A stretch of DNA of 64,000 bases from Diplonema papillatum (Eukaryota > Euglenozoa > Diplonemea > Diplonemida > Diplonemidae), in the NCBI GenBank assembly GCA_030068145.1, contig JAPJBO010000192.1, positions 124,001 through 188,000 of the forward strand, written 5' to 3'. The notes under the pieces were generated by a model. That model was given only the letters and a program-made list of their open reading frames with translations, had not been told where the DNA came from and searched no databases. This document shows, piece after piece, positions 20,729 through 30,563 of the stretch (position 1 is the first letter of the stretch; every line of letters begins with the position of its first letter). The translations under genes were made by a program, and so were the position numbers.

Positions 20729-21239
20729 GAGGCTGTGAGGCGGGTGGTATGAGGGTAGTAGGTATGCTTATACACTTTAACTACGGCTAGCCATGTTTGT
20801 AAGTGTTGCGACCGACACCAAGAAGAAATTCGCTTTGAATTTAGCCTTGGGCCCCCCACGCGCATGCATGTTGAACAAATACTGAGGCAGAAACTGGTTG
20901 TCGCAAATAATGGGTCTAATACAAGACGTATACCACCGTGCCGACCCTGCAATCTTCCGAAAATGTAAAAGCAAAAAAGTACGTGCGCTCGATTACAGTA
21001 CCCCAAGCTCGTTTCTGAACGGCAGTCGCCCATTAGGCTAGTGATATCAGTTACAAGCTCCTGATGTCTGCCCTGCTGTGAACTCTGATCACCAATGAGA
21101 CATGCTGCAGACAACAACGTTTTTGCTTCAAAATGTTCGTAGCTTCTTGAGGAACCCAGCTGGCTGTACCCTATGGTACACAGAGACCAATAAGCTACAG
21201 ACGCACATAAGATGAGGAATAAGGAAAGAATGGTCGAAA
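20729..21239. other. No recognised gene
   Basis: Small minus-strand frames only (for example 20707-21117), without features. Confidence 0.4.
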
Positions 21240-21425
21240 GAGCATTGGTGGTAATAGTTCTTCTTTTGTCTTTCTGTATCTTGAGAGGAACTCTCCGGAA
21301 AAGCAGAAACCTTTCCGGAGATATGTGAGATGGGCTTGCACGGTGTGGTCACTGCCACACGGCATGCAAATCTGGGAGTAGCCGAGGCTTCCTGTTGATC
21401 ATCGGCAGGGAGGTTGAAAACACTT
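21240..21425. repeat. Second copy of the CTCCGGA hairpin repeat
   Basis: Parallels 15430-15600: hairpin at about 21288-21320, then gatatgtgagatgggcttgcacggtgtg and a shared tail ending ggcagggaggttgaaaa. Confidence 0.75.
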
Positions 21426-21650
21426 TTGGGGTGTAAAAGGTAATGCGCGGAAAGAGAAAGAGCGAGTCGAAAAATGGTATTCCCACCGCCTGCAACATCA
21501 TTTCTTTGCGTGTTCGCAGTGTGGTATGAGCGGTCTTCATCAAGACTTCACGCCACGGAGTCTCGATGGGAAAAGGCAACATATCACGAAGCATCCCAAA
21601 AAATTTCGTGGTGCTACAGGCGCTGGGTAGACTTCTCCTTCCTCATTCTT

Positions 21651-22380
21651 CTTGTTCGCGCTATGAAAGGGAGGTATAGTTAGACACACGGCGGACTTGC
21701 CGTGTCTTGTGGACATCAGCACAACGCCGCGAAGCGACGGAGGGCCGGTGCTTTGTCGGACAAGGGGCGCTGGGTGGGACTTTTACGTCACCCTTTTTTG
21801 TTTCTTTTTCAGAGTGCAAGTTCACGGCACATTTTCGTTGGCGCTACGAACCGGGAGGTATAGCTTAGACACGTGGCGGACTAGCCGTGTCTTGTGGACA
21901 ACAGCACGACCAACGCCGGTCGTAGCGTTGTCGGTCAAGGGGCGCTAAGTGGACTTCTACGATACCCTTTCTTCTAGACTGTTTCTTTTTCAGAGTGCAA
22001 GTTCACGGCACATTTTCGTTGGCGCTACAAACCGGGAGGTATAGCTTAGACACATGGCGGACTAGCCGTGTCTTGTGGACAACAGCACGACCAACGCCGG
22101 TCGTAGCGTTGTCGGTCAAGGGGCGCTAAGTGGACTTCTACGATACCCTTTCTTCTAGACTGTTTCTTTTTCAGAGTGCAAGTTCACGGCACATTTTCGT
22201 TGGCGCTACAAACCGGGAGGTATAGCTTAGACACATGGCGGACTAGCCGTGTCTTGTGGACAACAGCACAACCAACGCCGGTCGCAGCGTTGTCGGTCAG
22301 TGGGCGCTGGGCAATCAGAAAAACCTTAGCTCTGAAAAAGAAGAAAGAGTACGACACATGGCGTACTAGCCGTCTTGTTG
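21651..22380. repeat. Four tandem copies of a ~181-bp repeat with internal inverted repeats
   Basis: Units begin near 21651 (most diverged), 21838, 22018 and 22199. Each carries an imperfect inverted repeat agacac(a)tggcggactagcc(g)tgtct and a second one around aacgccggtcgtagcgtt. A partial fifth copy of the first motif is at 22353-22380 and another at 15708-15735. Confidence 0.85.
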
Positions 22381-22461
22381 ACAACGCACTCACGACGCAG
22401 CATGAAGCGCTTGCCTTCAACCCGCTCCAGGATACGGTTGCTTGAAGAAGGCGCTGGCAGA

Positions 22462-23016
22462 TTAGGTTCCCGCACGCAACAGGTTCACAACGCTTTCGTG
22501 GCCCTTATTGCCAGCCGCGAGTACAGCGGCCATGGTGGTGTCTTTGTCGAAGTCGAGGCGGTTGAGGAGCAAGCTCACAACGCTTTCGTGCCCATTTTTG
22601 CTGGCGACGACTAGCGGGGACACAGAACCTATTTCTGCACCAGAGTCCAGCAGATGCCTCGCACAGGTCGTGTTGCCCTCGGAACATGCTAGGACGAAGG
22701 CCGTCATCCCCTGTTTGTTGGTACAGCGGTGGTCGGCCTTCTTCAGCAGTTCCAATACGACGTTTTCGTGGCCCTCCTTGCTGGCGAGATGGAGAGCGGT
22801 GTCTCCGTTCGCTGTTTCGGCCGCGGTGTTGGCTTGGAACGCCAGCAAACGTTTGACAACGCCTGTATGGCCTTTTAAACTTGAGCGCATGAGTGCCGAC
22901 ACACCGGAACCGTCAGTGACGTCAGGGCTGATCTTGGCTGCCAGCAAACGTTCCACGACATTTTCTGCGCCCTCGTCGCATGCACGATAGAACTCTTCTT
23001 CTCGGGGGCTTTTCAT
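22462..23016 (-). CDS. Small ankyrin-repeat protein
   Basis: The frame encodes 184 residues from ATG 23016; an upstream TTG at 23058 is not used. It contains about five ankyrin repeats (EFYRACDEGAENVVERLLAA, then VSALMRSSLKGHTGVVKRLL, DTALHLASKEGHENVVLELL, MTAFVLACSEGNTTCARHLL, PLVVASKNGHESVVSLLL) and a last partial repeat. There is no signal peptide or other domain. The repeats are well diverged from each other, unlike the 99-bp array, so this looks like an old and probably functional gene. It is presumed to be a cytoplasmic binding protein. Confidence 0.8.
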   Translation of the reverse strand: MKSPREEEFYRACDEGAENVVERLLAAKISPDVTDGSGVSALMRSSLKGHTGVVKRLLAFQANTAAETANGDTALHLASKEGHENVVLELLKKADHRCTNKQGMTAFVLACSEGNTTCARHLLDSGAEIGSVSPLVVASKNGHESVVSLLLNRLDFDKDTTMAAVLAAGNKGHESVVNLLRAGT

Positions 23017-23821
23017 AAGCTGTAACTTGTGCTCGGTGTTGGGAATACAGTATAACAAAAATGCGAGAACAGTGGGGTGTGCTCACCCAGCAGCCCTGGT
23101 CAAACGATTCTGAGTCACTCTTTTAGCGCTTATTGTGTTTAGAGGTTTTTTCTTCACGGGCGACGGTGACAAGCGCTGTCTATTGTTGCCGATGTTCCCG
23201 CTGAATGCGGGGCCTGTCGAGAGCCCGACGTGCAAGGGCTTCAAGATAGGCTGATGCTTCAGCGGAAGAGGAGCCCAATGATTCGAAGAGAACTCCCGAA
23301 GGGCGCTGAGGTGCGCCGCGAAGTGTTCCATCCTGTTATGATGACTCCGCCAACCACGGCTATAATAGAGCCCTCGCTGCGGTCGAGCGCCCCACATATG
23401 CGATACAAACGGTCGTTCAACACAGTCGTCACGCCGTACGAGTCCGTAGTCTCGTGGTCGACATCAACTTGGCGGAGCTATGCACTTAGCTTTGTCGGCA
23501 AGGCTGAGCACCCAATCAATTTCCAGGTAAGTGGCAGCTGCGGCAAGGAGAGCAGGCAAACGAGGTTCACGGTGGAGTCCTGACGGCAGTGCTGACGAGA
23601 AAGCAGGGCTGCAGGATGGGAACTGATGGCTGCTGGGCAAAAATAAGATTGCCACGGCGGTTCGGACAGAGCAGTTGAAGAGAGTTAGAACGCATCTATT
23701 TGGTATCGATGAGAAAGTATCGGGGAGTCATTTTGGGGAGTTCTCGGAAACTCACCATGAGCCCGACGCGCGATTCTTCCCTGCACGGCAAGCGATGCAA
23801 CACAGTCTCATCACGACATAG
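23017..23821. other. No recognised gene
   Basis: A plus-strand frame (23230-23583) and minus-strand frames overlap without family features. A fragment of the 7967/20676 repeat is at 23123-23152. Confidence 0.4.
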
Positions 23822-23965
23822 GACCTGAAGGCGGCACTGGCGAAGATGAAGAAAGCGTCGTCACCGGGGCTCCATGGGTGGCGCGTCTACGAGCTGCAGC
23901 AGCTGCCGCTACAGGTCCTGGAACTCATGGCGGACGCAATGAACTCCAGCTTCAAAATACTTCCG
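23822..23965 (+). pseudogene. Reverse-transcriptase finger fragment of a LINE-like element
   Basis: The frame LKAALAKMKKASSPGLHGWR, then VYELQQLPLQVLELMADAMN, matches the conserved RT finger block of non-LTR retrotransposons (K..K..SPG.DGW..EL..LP). It is preceded by an in-frame stop and not followed by the palm motifs. Only this fragment survives here. Confidence 0.55.
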
Positions 23966-24209
23966 AGCAGGGTCTCTGACGGAAGTCACCGTCTCTCAAT
24001 TCGTGTTCGTACTGCTAAGGGCACGAGCTTAGAAGAAAACGTCGCGTGACCCTCATTCCGACCTTGCGCTGTTCCAGCTTTCCGGCTTGTTGCCTCGTAG
24101 AGCACCGAATTCAAGGCGAAGAAATGTGAAAACGGGCAGATGCATGGAACTATATTGGTGGCGTGGTTTTCGTACGTCTTCTTAACCATGGTCAAGTGCG
24201 CAAATAGTG

Positions 24210-24493
24210 TCAGTCAGAAAGAAGCAGAACCGTCTTTGAAGGGTTTTGGAACAAATGTTCGCTCAGCAAGACTTCCGGTGTAAAAAGATGAGCGAAATGA
24301 ATACGGTTTGGCGGGGCTGGGGAGAGGTACGGGGAAATCTCAGTTTGAGTGTTTGGGAAGAATCCTGCCTCTCGTGTGCATGATGCACCATCAAAACTCT
24401 CCTTGGGAATGTCAAGTTTAGCTGGTTCTTTTAGCATTCTTTCGGTTTCGCACCATGATTCGGCTCCCTTCCTTGGGGGCTGCCGTCCGTCCT
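24210..24493. other. No recognised feature
   Basis: A short minus-strand frame only. Nothing else was seen. Confidence 0.4.
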
Positions 24494-24643
24494 TTTTTTG
24501 CAGATTTACCTGTGTTTCGGGGTAAATGTTTAGTGTGGTACTACATCAGCTTGCCGATGACCCTCACTATCGCAACAATATTCCAAGTGTGCTGCAGCCC
24601 AAACCTTTAATATTTCGCAACTGACGGCCTCCTCAAGTATTGC

Positions 24644-25168
24644 CTTAGGGCGATCCACCTATTTTCTAGCAGAAAAAATCACAGAATTCCAAATCAATTC
24701 ACAACTCTTCACAACTTTGCGTCGTCTTGTTGCGATAGTGGGGAGTCATTTGCATGCAAATGAGTACCACACTAAGCCAGCTTTTCGCTACGTGACTCCA
24801 GAAGGGTCACTTTTTCCGCGCTTTCGGCGCGGCGCAACTCTAGTCGGTTGCAACTGTTCTTGGAAGTTACTGACTATTTCATGATCCGAAAAGGAATCGG
24901 AATCTTCGCTTTCTCGTTTGCGCCGATAGGCACGATGCGATGCGGAGGACGCGAGTAGCCGGGAAGAGCCGGCGGGAGGGCGCGATCGTTGCGCGACCCG
25001 TGGAGGGCGCAGTGGGCGCGAGTCCGAGTTCATCGGAGTGCGAAAAACTAACAGAATCATGGCCCGAGTCACAACTTTGCAGACCTTTGCAGAGCTCTGC
25101 AGAACAATGTGTCTACCCTAATTATGAAAAGTTGTGACTTTTTGTGCTAAAAAATAGGTGGATCACCC
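24644..25168 (-). mobile_element. Small element with inverted ends, palindrome and one ORF
   Basis: Its ends are inverted relative to each other over about 35 bp: ggcgatccacctatttt...tagcagaaaaa at the left, and the complement of ...tagcacaaaaa at the right. Inside are a near-perfect 39-bp palindrome (24736-24774, centre tgcatgca) and the 24788-25072 ORF. The ORF and palindrome recur in the same relative order at 55315-55696. No transposase is encoded, so it would be non-autonomous. Confidence 0.5.
24788..25072 (-). CDS. Small Ser/Asp/Arg-rich ORF shared with 55331-55621
   Basis: The last ~78 residues align with the plus-strand ORF at 55331-55621: RPPAGSSRLL, then RAYRRKRESEDSDSFSD, then PTRVAPRRKRGKSDPSGVT and a stop. 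In the tail from RESEDSD to the stop, eight bases differ and five are silent, including four successive codons changed only at the third base. This suggests past selection on the protein. The basic clusters around an acidic Ser/Asp tract resemble a phosphorylated or nuclear-targeted peptide (inference). The true start is unclear. Confidence 0.5.
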   Translation of the reverse strand: MTRAMILLVFRTPMNSDSRPLRPPRVAQRSRPPAGSSRLLASSASHRAYRRKRESEDSDSFSDHEIVSNFQEQLQPTRVAPRRKRGKSDPSGVT

Positions 25169-25198
25169 CAGCCTAGTGTTTCCTGAAGCAGGTGCTGT

Positions 25199-25419
25199 AA
25201 AATACTCGAGGGACTGCCTTGTGCTCATTTCGAAGGAGGCTAGAGGGGGAGAAAACAATACAACTACAAAGCGGGTCTTTTTTGTTGAACGCTTACGCCC
25301 GCCACTAAACCCAGATCTACTTGTGTTTCGTGTGGGCTACAGCACATTTACCTCCTTTGATCTATCGCAACTGGCAGTCTCCTCAAGCATTTCCTACAAA
25401 GCAGGTGCTTAAACAAAAG
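25199..25419 (-). mobile_element. Solo end of a YR retroelement
   Basis: Right repeat (25199-25298), the 15-bp core gttgaacgcttacgc at 25284-25298, and left repeat to 25419 are fused with no body between them. It is nearly identical to 27288-27508. This is the configuration expected after recombination between two cores. Confidence 0.9.
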
Positions 25420-25439
25420 AAATTAAGTGCATGCGGTAA

Positions 25440-25720
25440 GACCGGCGGGAGGCAGCAGTTAAAGTTCGGGGTTCGATGCTGAGTTCGGCGTGTGGTAGCA
25501 AATTGGCCTGTGATGGCAAGTTCGGCGCCAGTACCCGGGGGGGAGACCCCCGACTCCGTTTCCCGGGGTGACCCAAATACCGAGATACTGAGAAACTCCG
25601 AAGAAACGCAAAAAAATCGGGCACATTAGACAAACCTCGAAAACAATCTTCGACGGGGTTCGAACCCGGCCTAACGGCCAAGGCCGACACCCGCTCACTC
25701 TGCCTCTCCTGTGCATTTTG
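25440..25720 (-). repeat. Dispersed repeat, possibly a tRNA-derived SINE
   Basis: On the minus strand GGCAGAGTGAGCGGG (A-box-like) is followed about 22 bases later by GGTTCGAACCC (B-box). The acceptor ends do not pair, so it is not a tRNA gene. The other end (25445-25570: gcagcagttaaagttcggg, then gttcggcgccagtaccc, then gactccgtttccc) recurs at 51515-51645. The SINE interpretation is tentative. Confidence 0.4.
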
Positions 25721-26380
25721 GCAGGGGGAAAAAAAGTTAGCTCCGCACTATTATCTAGTCCAAAAACAATACACTTTACTAGTGTGGGGTTGGCTCGAAT
25801 AGAGGCTATTCACATTGCATGTGCATAGGACCTCCAGTCTCGAATAATTATCTATGCTTTATAGGAACGCGTCAGTTAGACTTAGGCGGACAATGTCCGG
25901 CATGGGCAGGGGGTCTCTACTCACTACTGTACGTACTCTTTCACTCTTTTACTTTCTTCGGCTAGCTAAAAAAGACTCCAGCGACCGACACCCCGGGTTA
26001 CATGGGGCCCTGGGAGGGCGGGCCTTATTTCTTATGGTTTGCCATTCCGTCCGGGAGCTGTGCCTCGCAATTCCCTGTTCTGTTCTGTCGTCTCGCGACG
26101 ACTGGCACGTTTCTGGGCAGAGGCTCTTGCTCTTTCTTTTTTGGGGGGGGGGCGCTTTTTGTTTTCCTCTTCCTTTCCTGTGGCTGTTGAGAATCAACCT
26201 TTTAAAGTTAAAGTTCGCTTAAAATTCCGGGGTTTAGGGTCTCCGTGTGACCGTTCATGAGTGGGTTTTTGGTTGAGAGGTGGATTCAACGTATTGATGT
26301 AGTGGTGCTCGCGGGGGAGAGCCTGCCTGTAAAAGAGGAACTTGTTTCTCTTTTTCGAGTTTGCCGCTTCTGGGTGAAGG
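25721..26380. other. No recognised gene
   Basis: A run of nine Gs lies near 26142 and a partial copy of the 7967/20676 repeat at 26222-26255. Open frames are short. Confidence 0.4.
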
Positions 26381-26755
26381 CTACCTTTTCGAGGACAACG
26401 CTGAGAGCGGTGACTGTCTTTGGATCAGATATTCTTCTACTTTTGTGGTGGGCTGTTGTCGTCTCTGTTTGCTGCGTGCGCTAGAGAAGTGGGCCGATAT
26501 CGTAGAGAAGGCCTTGCCACTTGTTTGGCCTACGTAGAGCAGGTTGCCAGCTTCGTTGGCGAGGCCATAGATGACTCCTTCCTGTTCTAGGTCGCCAGTG
26601 ACGGGGGACATTCCACTTATATATCTCTTCGACGGGAGAACTTTGCTGCGTGCGTCTAAGAATAGTTGAGTTGCAGCTCTTGACAAAGATAGAGAGAGAG
26701 AGAGACGAGTTAGAGTGCAGGGACCATCTCTCCGAGGGGTATCCGGTCGCCCCAC
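26381..26755 (-). CDS. GIY-YIG-like nuclease fragment
   Basis: The 124-residue frame contains EGVIYGLANEAGNLLYVGQT at about 59-78, close to the GIY-YIG endonuclease signature (G-[VI]-Y near a Y-[IV]-G-x-T), then SGKAFSTISAHF. The downstream Arg and Glu of active enzymes are not clearly placed. GIY-YIG modules occur in Penelope-like retroelements and homing-type nucleases, but no RT was found upstream, where broken frames extend to about 27250. It may be a decayed mobile-element remnant. The frame has no convincing start. Confidence 0.4.
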   Translation of the reverse strand: MGRPDTPRRDGPCTLTRLSLSLSLSRAATQLFLDARSKVLPSKRYISGMSPVTGDLEQEGVIYGLANEAGNLLYVGQTSGKAFSTISAHFSSARSKQRRQQPTTKVEEYLIQRQSPLSALSSKR

Positions 26756-26770
26756 TACTATCCCGTACTA

Positions 26771-27255
26771 CTACGGCGGGCGCAAGTCGTTGCACCGTGG
26801 GCGCGGAGCGAGCCGTGGCCCTGTCAAAGATGATTGTTGCACCGATGGTGGCGCAGCCGGGGGCGTTCTGACTGGCGGACGAGACCGCCTGGCAGGCGTG
26901 TGTTGACACGTTGTTTCGCGGGCTCTCCTCCTTTTGGCAATAGCCCGCCCTATGGCGGCGGCTAGCATCTTGACAGAGAATCTCAACTCCCACTGAACAT
27001 AGGGTACGTCGTGCGGATATTCAGGCACGGCATCGTTCCAGCTGTTCCGGGCGCAAATTGTTTCCAGCTTGCCCAACATCCACTCGGTCTTCCGTCCAGC
27101 CGCAAAGCGTGATAGCTGGATAGATGGAAAAAAGAAGGTGTTTTTATTCTTCGCTTTTTCTCACGAACGGGGGGGGAGTCGGTCCTGCTTTTGGCTTTGT
27201 AGGTTCTCCCGACTCCCCTATTCGTGGTCAGCACAAATTCAAGAGGTCTAGTCAA
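26771..27255 (-). other. Broken minus-strand frames upstream of the GIY-YIG fragment
   Basis: Overlapping frames (for example LGKLETICARNSWNDAVPE near 27075) do not assemble into a known domain. An (AG)n run at 26693-26705 interrupts the region. Confidence 0.35.
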
Positions 27256-27599
27256 CTATTCCCTGCAGTATTGGCATACTTTCAAAAAAAAATACTCGAG
27301 GGACTGCCTTGTGCTCATTTCGAAGGAGGCTAGAGGGAGAGAAAACAATACAACTACAAAGTGGGTCTTTTTTGTTGAACGCTTACGCCCGCCACTAAAC
27401 CCAGGGTTACCTGTGTTTCGTGTGGGCTACAGCACATTTACCTCCTTTGATCTATCGCAACTGGCAGTCTCCTCAAGCATTTCCTACAAAGCAGGTGCTT
27501 ATACAAAAATACTCGAGGGACTGCCTTGTGCTCATTTCGAAGGAGGCTAGAGGGGGAGAAAACAATACAACTACAAAGTGGGTCTTTTTTGTTGAACGC

Positions 27600-30563
27600 T
27601 TACGCATCAGGACCCCCAGGGACCACGCAGTGGCACACCAAATCTGAGGGCGGAGCTAGATCCTCTGCATGAGGCGACCAGACACTCTCTGGCGTGTCGC
27701 TCACCAGGGCCAGCACCCCGCGGGTGTAGGGGTCGGCCCTTTGCGCATCGGTCGGAACCCACTCGGCACTGATGACAAGGCCGGCAGCCCGTGCGGCGTC
27801 GAATATCCTCGTCAAAAGGACATTGGCCGCAAAATTCTTTGAGTGTCCCTTGTTGAGACAATGGACCGCCGGGAGGTTGTCTACCATGAGCCTTACGCGG
27901 ACGTTCGAATGGAAACTGGCGGTCATCTCGATGCCCCGAAGGACTGCAAAGAGTTCCTTCAAAAAGATGTGGGTGTGACTCAACTCCACAAAGGGGCCCT
28001 GTGACACGCGCTCAGATTCCCCTTCGAGGACCGCAGCCCACCATTTGGACGAGGCGTCTGTCCAGAGAGTGACCGATGAGGGAAAGGATTCTGACCGACT
28101 GACCCAGCGATTCTCTTCCACAAGGGAAACAAGATGCTCGACCTCACGCACCGTCGAGGGCGGCACAGCCCTCGTCACATCCCAGGCAGCTGGATCCGAT
28201 GCCAGAGTCGAGGCCAGCCTCTGCAGGAACGACAAGGAACATCGGGCGTAGGCCAGTCGGAAACGTGTCGTGTACGCGAACCAGACCAAAGATCCGAACA
28301 CCCGGTAGAACTGGCGAGGGGATACTCCTCCAAGCCGAACCATGGCGAGCTCGGGGGAACCAAGCAATTTCGACACCCACGATTCTGCCATCCTATACCG
28401 GGCGGGGCGGTCGAACCGGGAGAGTTCGAAATGGAGTCCTAGGAGGTCGAACTCCCTGAGGGGGGCTCCAAACTGCTCGTCGTCTTCGTTGAGCTCGCAG
28501 TTAACGTCCCTGCAGCGTTGCACGAAAGAGTCGAACCGCGAAGTTGCCTCCCGCAACGAGCTTCCCACGACGACAAAGTTGTCCACCCAGGGTAGACCGT
28601 CAGCCTCCGGTAGGAGCACCCGGGAGGCCCTCTGAGCTATCGCCGGAGCCCAGCTCCACCCCATGCACATTGCGGCGAGTTGTGCCTGTACAAAACGGCC
28701 CCGCGGCCCTGCCAGGTGCATGCCAAAATACGGTCGGATGTCTGCGTCGAGCCGGAACTGATAAAAATAGCTCCGGGCGTCCGCGAGAAACACCACCGAT
28801 GAGGCCAACACGCGGTCGATCACCTCGTGAACCGAAGGGAGCAGCATTGGAGGCGGGCGCGCCATGATCGCGTTGAGCTTGCGACCGTCACACACGAACC
28901 TCTGCCCACCGCTCTTCTTGTCGACAGTGAAGGCGGGGAGGACGACCCTCAACCCGCCCGATGCGACCTCTGCCACGCCATATCTCACCAGATCCGGGAA
29001 GTGGCGTAGCATGCGCCTCGACGTCGTTCGTGTGATCGCCGATGCCATCAGCGCTTCCTCCGCCCCCGGGAGCAGGGCGGACCGGAAGGATTCCCACGAA
29101 CGGACCACGTCCAGCACACCGCGCAGCAGCCCCCGGCTGTCCAGCGCCGTCAACCTCTCAAGGTTCATGAACGATGACGAGATGGGCGCGAGAGCCTCGC
29201 CGATTCTGCGTTGCGTAGGGACGGCCGTGAGGTTGTTGATGAGGAGTTCACCCCCGTAAGCAACACCAACAAAGGGAGTGAACATCGAGGGGGGCAAGTC
29301 TTCTTCGGGACCCTCTCCCGGCCCCTGGTAGAACGTAGCCAACGGGTCGGGGAACTTCTTGGGCGGCTTAAACGGGAAAGGGGGTTCAAGACGAAGGGTT
29401 AGAGAAGGGACGCCGACGCCCTCGCGGTGTTCCGGACGAGCGGAACCTCGGCCTCCGGAAGGTATCGCATTAGCGCACTCAGCGTCGTATGGCGCGACAC
29501 ACTTTGGATCACCTTCAGGTCGATCCCGCTTCTCAGGAGATGAAACAGGGCGCCCCGCCGGAGAGAATGGCCGGAGAGTGAAATGTTCGCGCGCTTCAGC
29601 GCGGTCACAACTCGTCGGAAAGGGAGGTCCGGGAACAGGAGGCGTCCCGGAGGTGTTTGCGACAACAGCGTCCGGAGCTCCTGGTCCTGGGCTGGAGGAA
29701 GAATCACTCCTGTCACCTGGCCGAGACGGAAAGGATCCGACTTCGAGCCCACCCAGTTCACCGCCCAGAAACCAGCACTTTCGGTGACGTGCTCTGCCTT
29801 TCTCGTCAGCACGTCGTCCACGCGGGCGGCACCCTGCCAGGCCAAAGCCAGCGCAACACGCACCCTGGGGTCCGCTTCCAGGGCAACGGCAAGATGCAGC
29901 TCGTCCTTCGTCACCGGTACAGCCTGCTTCGACGGCTTCATCGCGCCGGCCCGTTTCAGAGACCTGACAAAGTCCCTGACGAGCTGGCTGTCGACAGGCC
30001 GCCCCAACCGCTTCTCGGCCGACTGTACGTTGACGACGTACTGTACTGCCGAGGCCGCGCAGATGTCTCCACGAGAGAGCAAACGGGTCACGAACAAGAC
30101 CAGCGCCGTCGGGACATCGAGCTGCGAATCTGCCTCTGCATCCCAGTGACGTCGGAACTCCAGAAAGCGCCGGTACACGGAGTGGATCCCGCGTCGTGTG
30201 GACAGCGCCAGTGCATCCGCCACGTACGCGTTCGCAGTCCGGACAAGACGGTTCCGTTCGCCGGGTGAGAGAGGGGGCTCCGAGAGGAGGGGACGTCCGC
30301 ATCGCCCCGAGACCGGAGGAGGGAAGCGGTTCACGGCGTCTACTGCTTGGCCTTGCTCCTGGTTGCGTTCGTCCGCTGAGGGGCCTGGGGAGCGTCGGGG
30401 GGAAGAGCTTCGCCCGAGTGTCGGGTGCGGGGCCTCGGGCTGCGCTTCCTGGGCGGCTTCGAGGCGGGCTGCTCCTCGGCTTTCTGTAGAGCCTGGAAGA
30501 CGCTCCGTAGAAACGGAGGAAACCCGGCCTCGTGCTGATGCCGGTGCTGGAGGCTGCCTGCAA
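27600..30563 (-). CDS. Reverse transcriptase-RNase H (element 1)
   Basis: The open frame spans 987 codons, but the first ~385 overlap the YR frame and read as low-complexity shadow. RT-like sequence starts with PPFPFKPPKKFPDPLATFY at about residue 390. RT: finger block VLPAFTVDKKSGGQRFVCDG, palm motif A FLADARSYFYQF near 590, motif B region MCMGWSWAPAIAQ, and motif C WVDNF near 660, where the usual second Asp is Asn. RNase H: VTLWTDASSKWW near 835, ELFAVLRGIE, MVDNLPAVHC, and ADPYTRG near 945. It ends at a stop inside the right repeat junction. Together these would copy element RNA into DNA. The RT frame is -1 relative to YR, so frameshifting, reinitiation or splicing is needed to express it. 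Confidence 0.88.
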   Translation of the reverse strand: MQAASSTGISTRPGFLRFYGASSRLYRKPRSSPPRSRPGSAARGPAPDTRAKLFPPTLPRPLSGRTQPGARPSSRRREPLPSSGLGAMRTSPPLGAPSLTRRTEPSCPDCERVRGGCTGAVHTTRDPLRVPALSGVPTSLGCRGRFAARCPDGAGLVRDPFALSWRHLRGLGSTVRRQRTVGREAVGAACRQPARQGLCQVSETGRRDEAVEAGCTGDEGRAASCRCPGSGPQGACCAGFGLAGCRPRGRRADEKGRARHRKCWFLGGELGGLEVGSFPSRPGDRSDSSSSPGPGAPDAVVANTSGTPPVPGPPFPTSCDRAEAREHFTLRPFSPAGRPVSSPEKRDRPEGDPKCVAPYDAECANAIPSGGRGSARPEHREGVGVPSLTLRLEPPFPFKPPKKFPDPLATFYQGPGEGPEEDLPPSMFTPFVGVAYGGELLINNLTAVPTQRRIGEALAPISSSFMNLERLTALDSRGLLRGVLDVVRSWESFRSALLPGAEEALMASAITRTTSRRMLRHFPDLVRYGVAEVASGGLRVVLPAFTVDKKSGGQRFVCDGRKLNAIMARPPPMLLPSVHEVIDRVLASSVVFLADARSYFYQFRLDADIRPYFGMHLAGPRGRFVQAQLAAMCMGWSWAPAIAQRASRVLLPEADGLPWVDNFVVVGSSLREATSRFDSFVQRCRDVNCELNEDDEQFGAPLREFDLLGLHFELSRFDRPARYRMAESWVSKLLGSPELAMVRLGGVSPRQFYRVFGSLVWFAYTTRFRLAYARCSLSFLQRLASTLASDPAAWDVTRAVPPSTVREVEHLVSLVEENRWVSRSESFPSSVTLWTDASSKWWAAVLEGESERVSQGPFVELSHTHIFLKELFAVLRGIEMTASFHSNVRVRLMVDNLPAVHCLNKGHSKNFAANVLLTRIFDAARAAGLVISAEWVPTDAQRADPYTRGVLALVSDTPESVWSPHAEDLAPPSDLVCHCVVPGGPDA

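Larger units (their letters stand above)
24494..25198 (-). mobile_element. YR-element left repeat interrupted by two insertions
   Basis: Diverged pieces of the ~135-bp left repeat appear in order: acctgtgtttcg at about 24506, gctgcagc...cgcaactg...cctcctcaagtatt at 24590-24637, and tttcctgaagcaggtgctgt at 25178-25198. They are separated by a hairpin insert (about 24528-24588) and a ~525-bp insert with inverted ends (24644-25168). The right repeat of a solo end follows directly at 25199. Confidence 0.5.

Noticed and set aside
25640..25715. tRNA gene
   Set aside because: A- and B-box-like strings are present but acceptor arms do not pair and spacing is short; kept only as a possible SINE.
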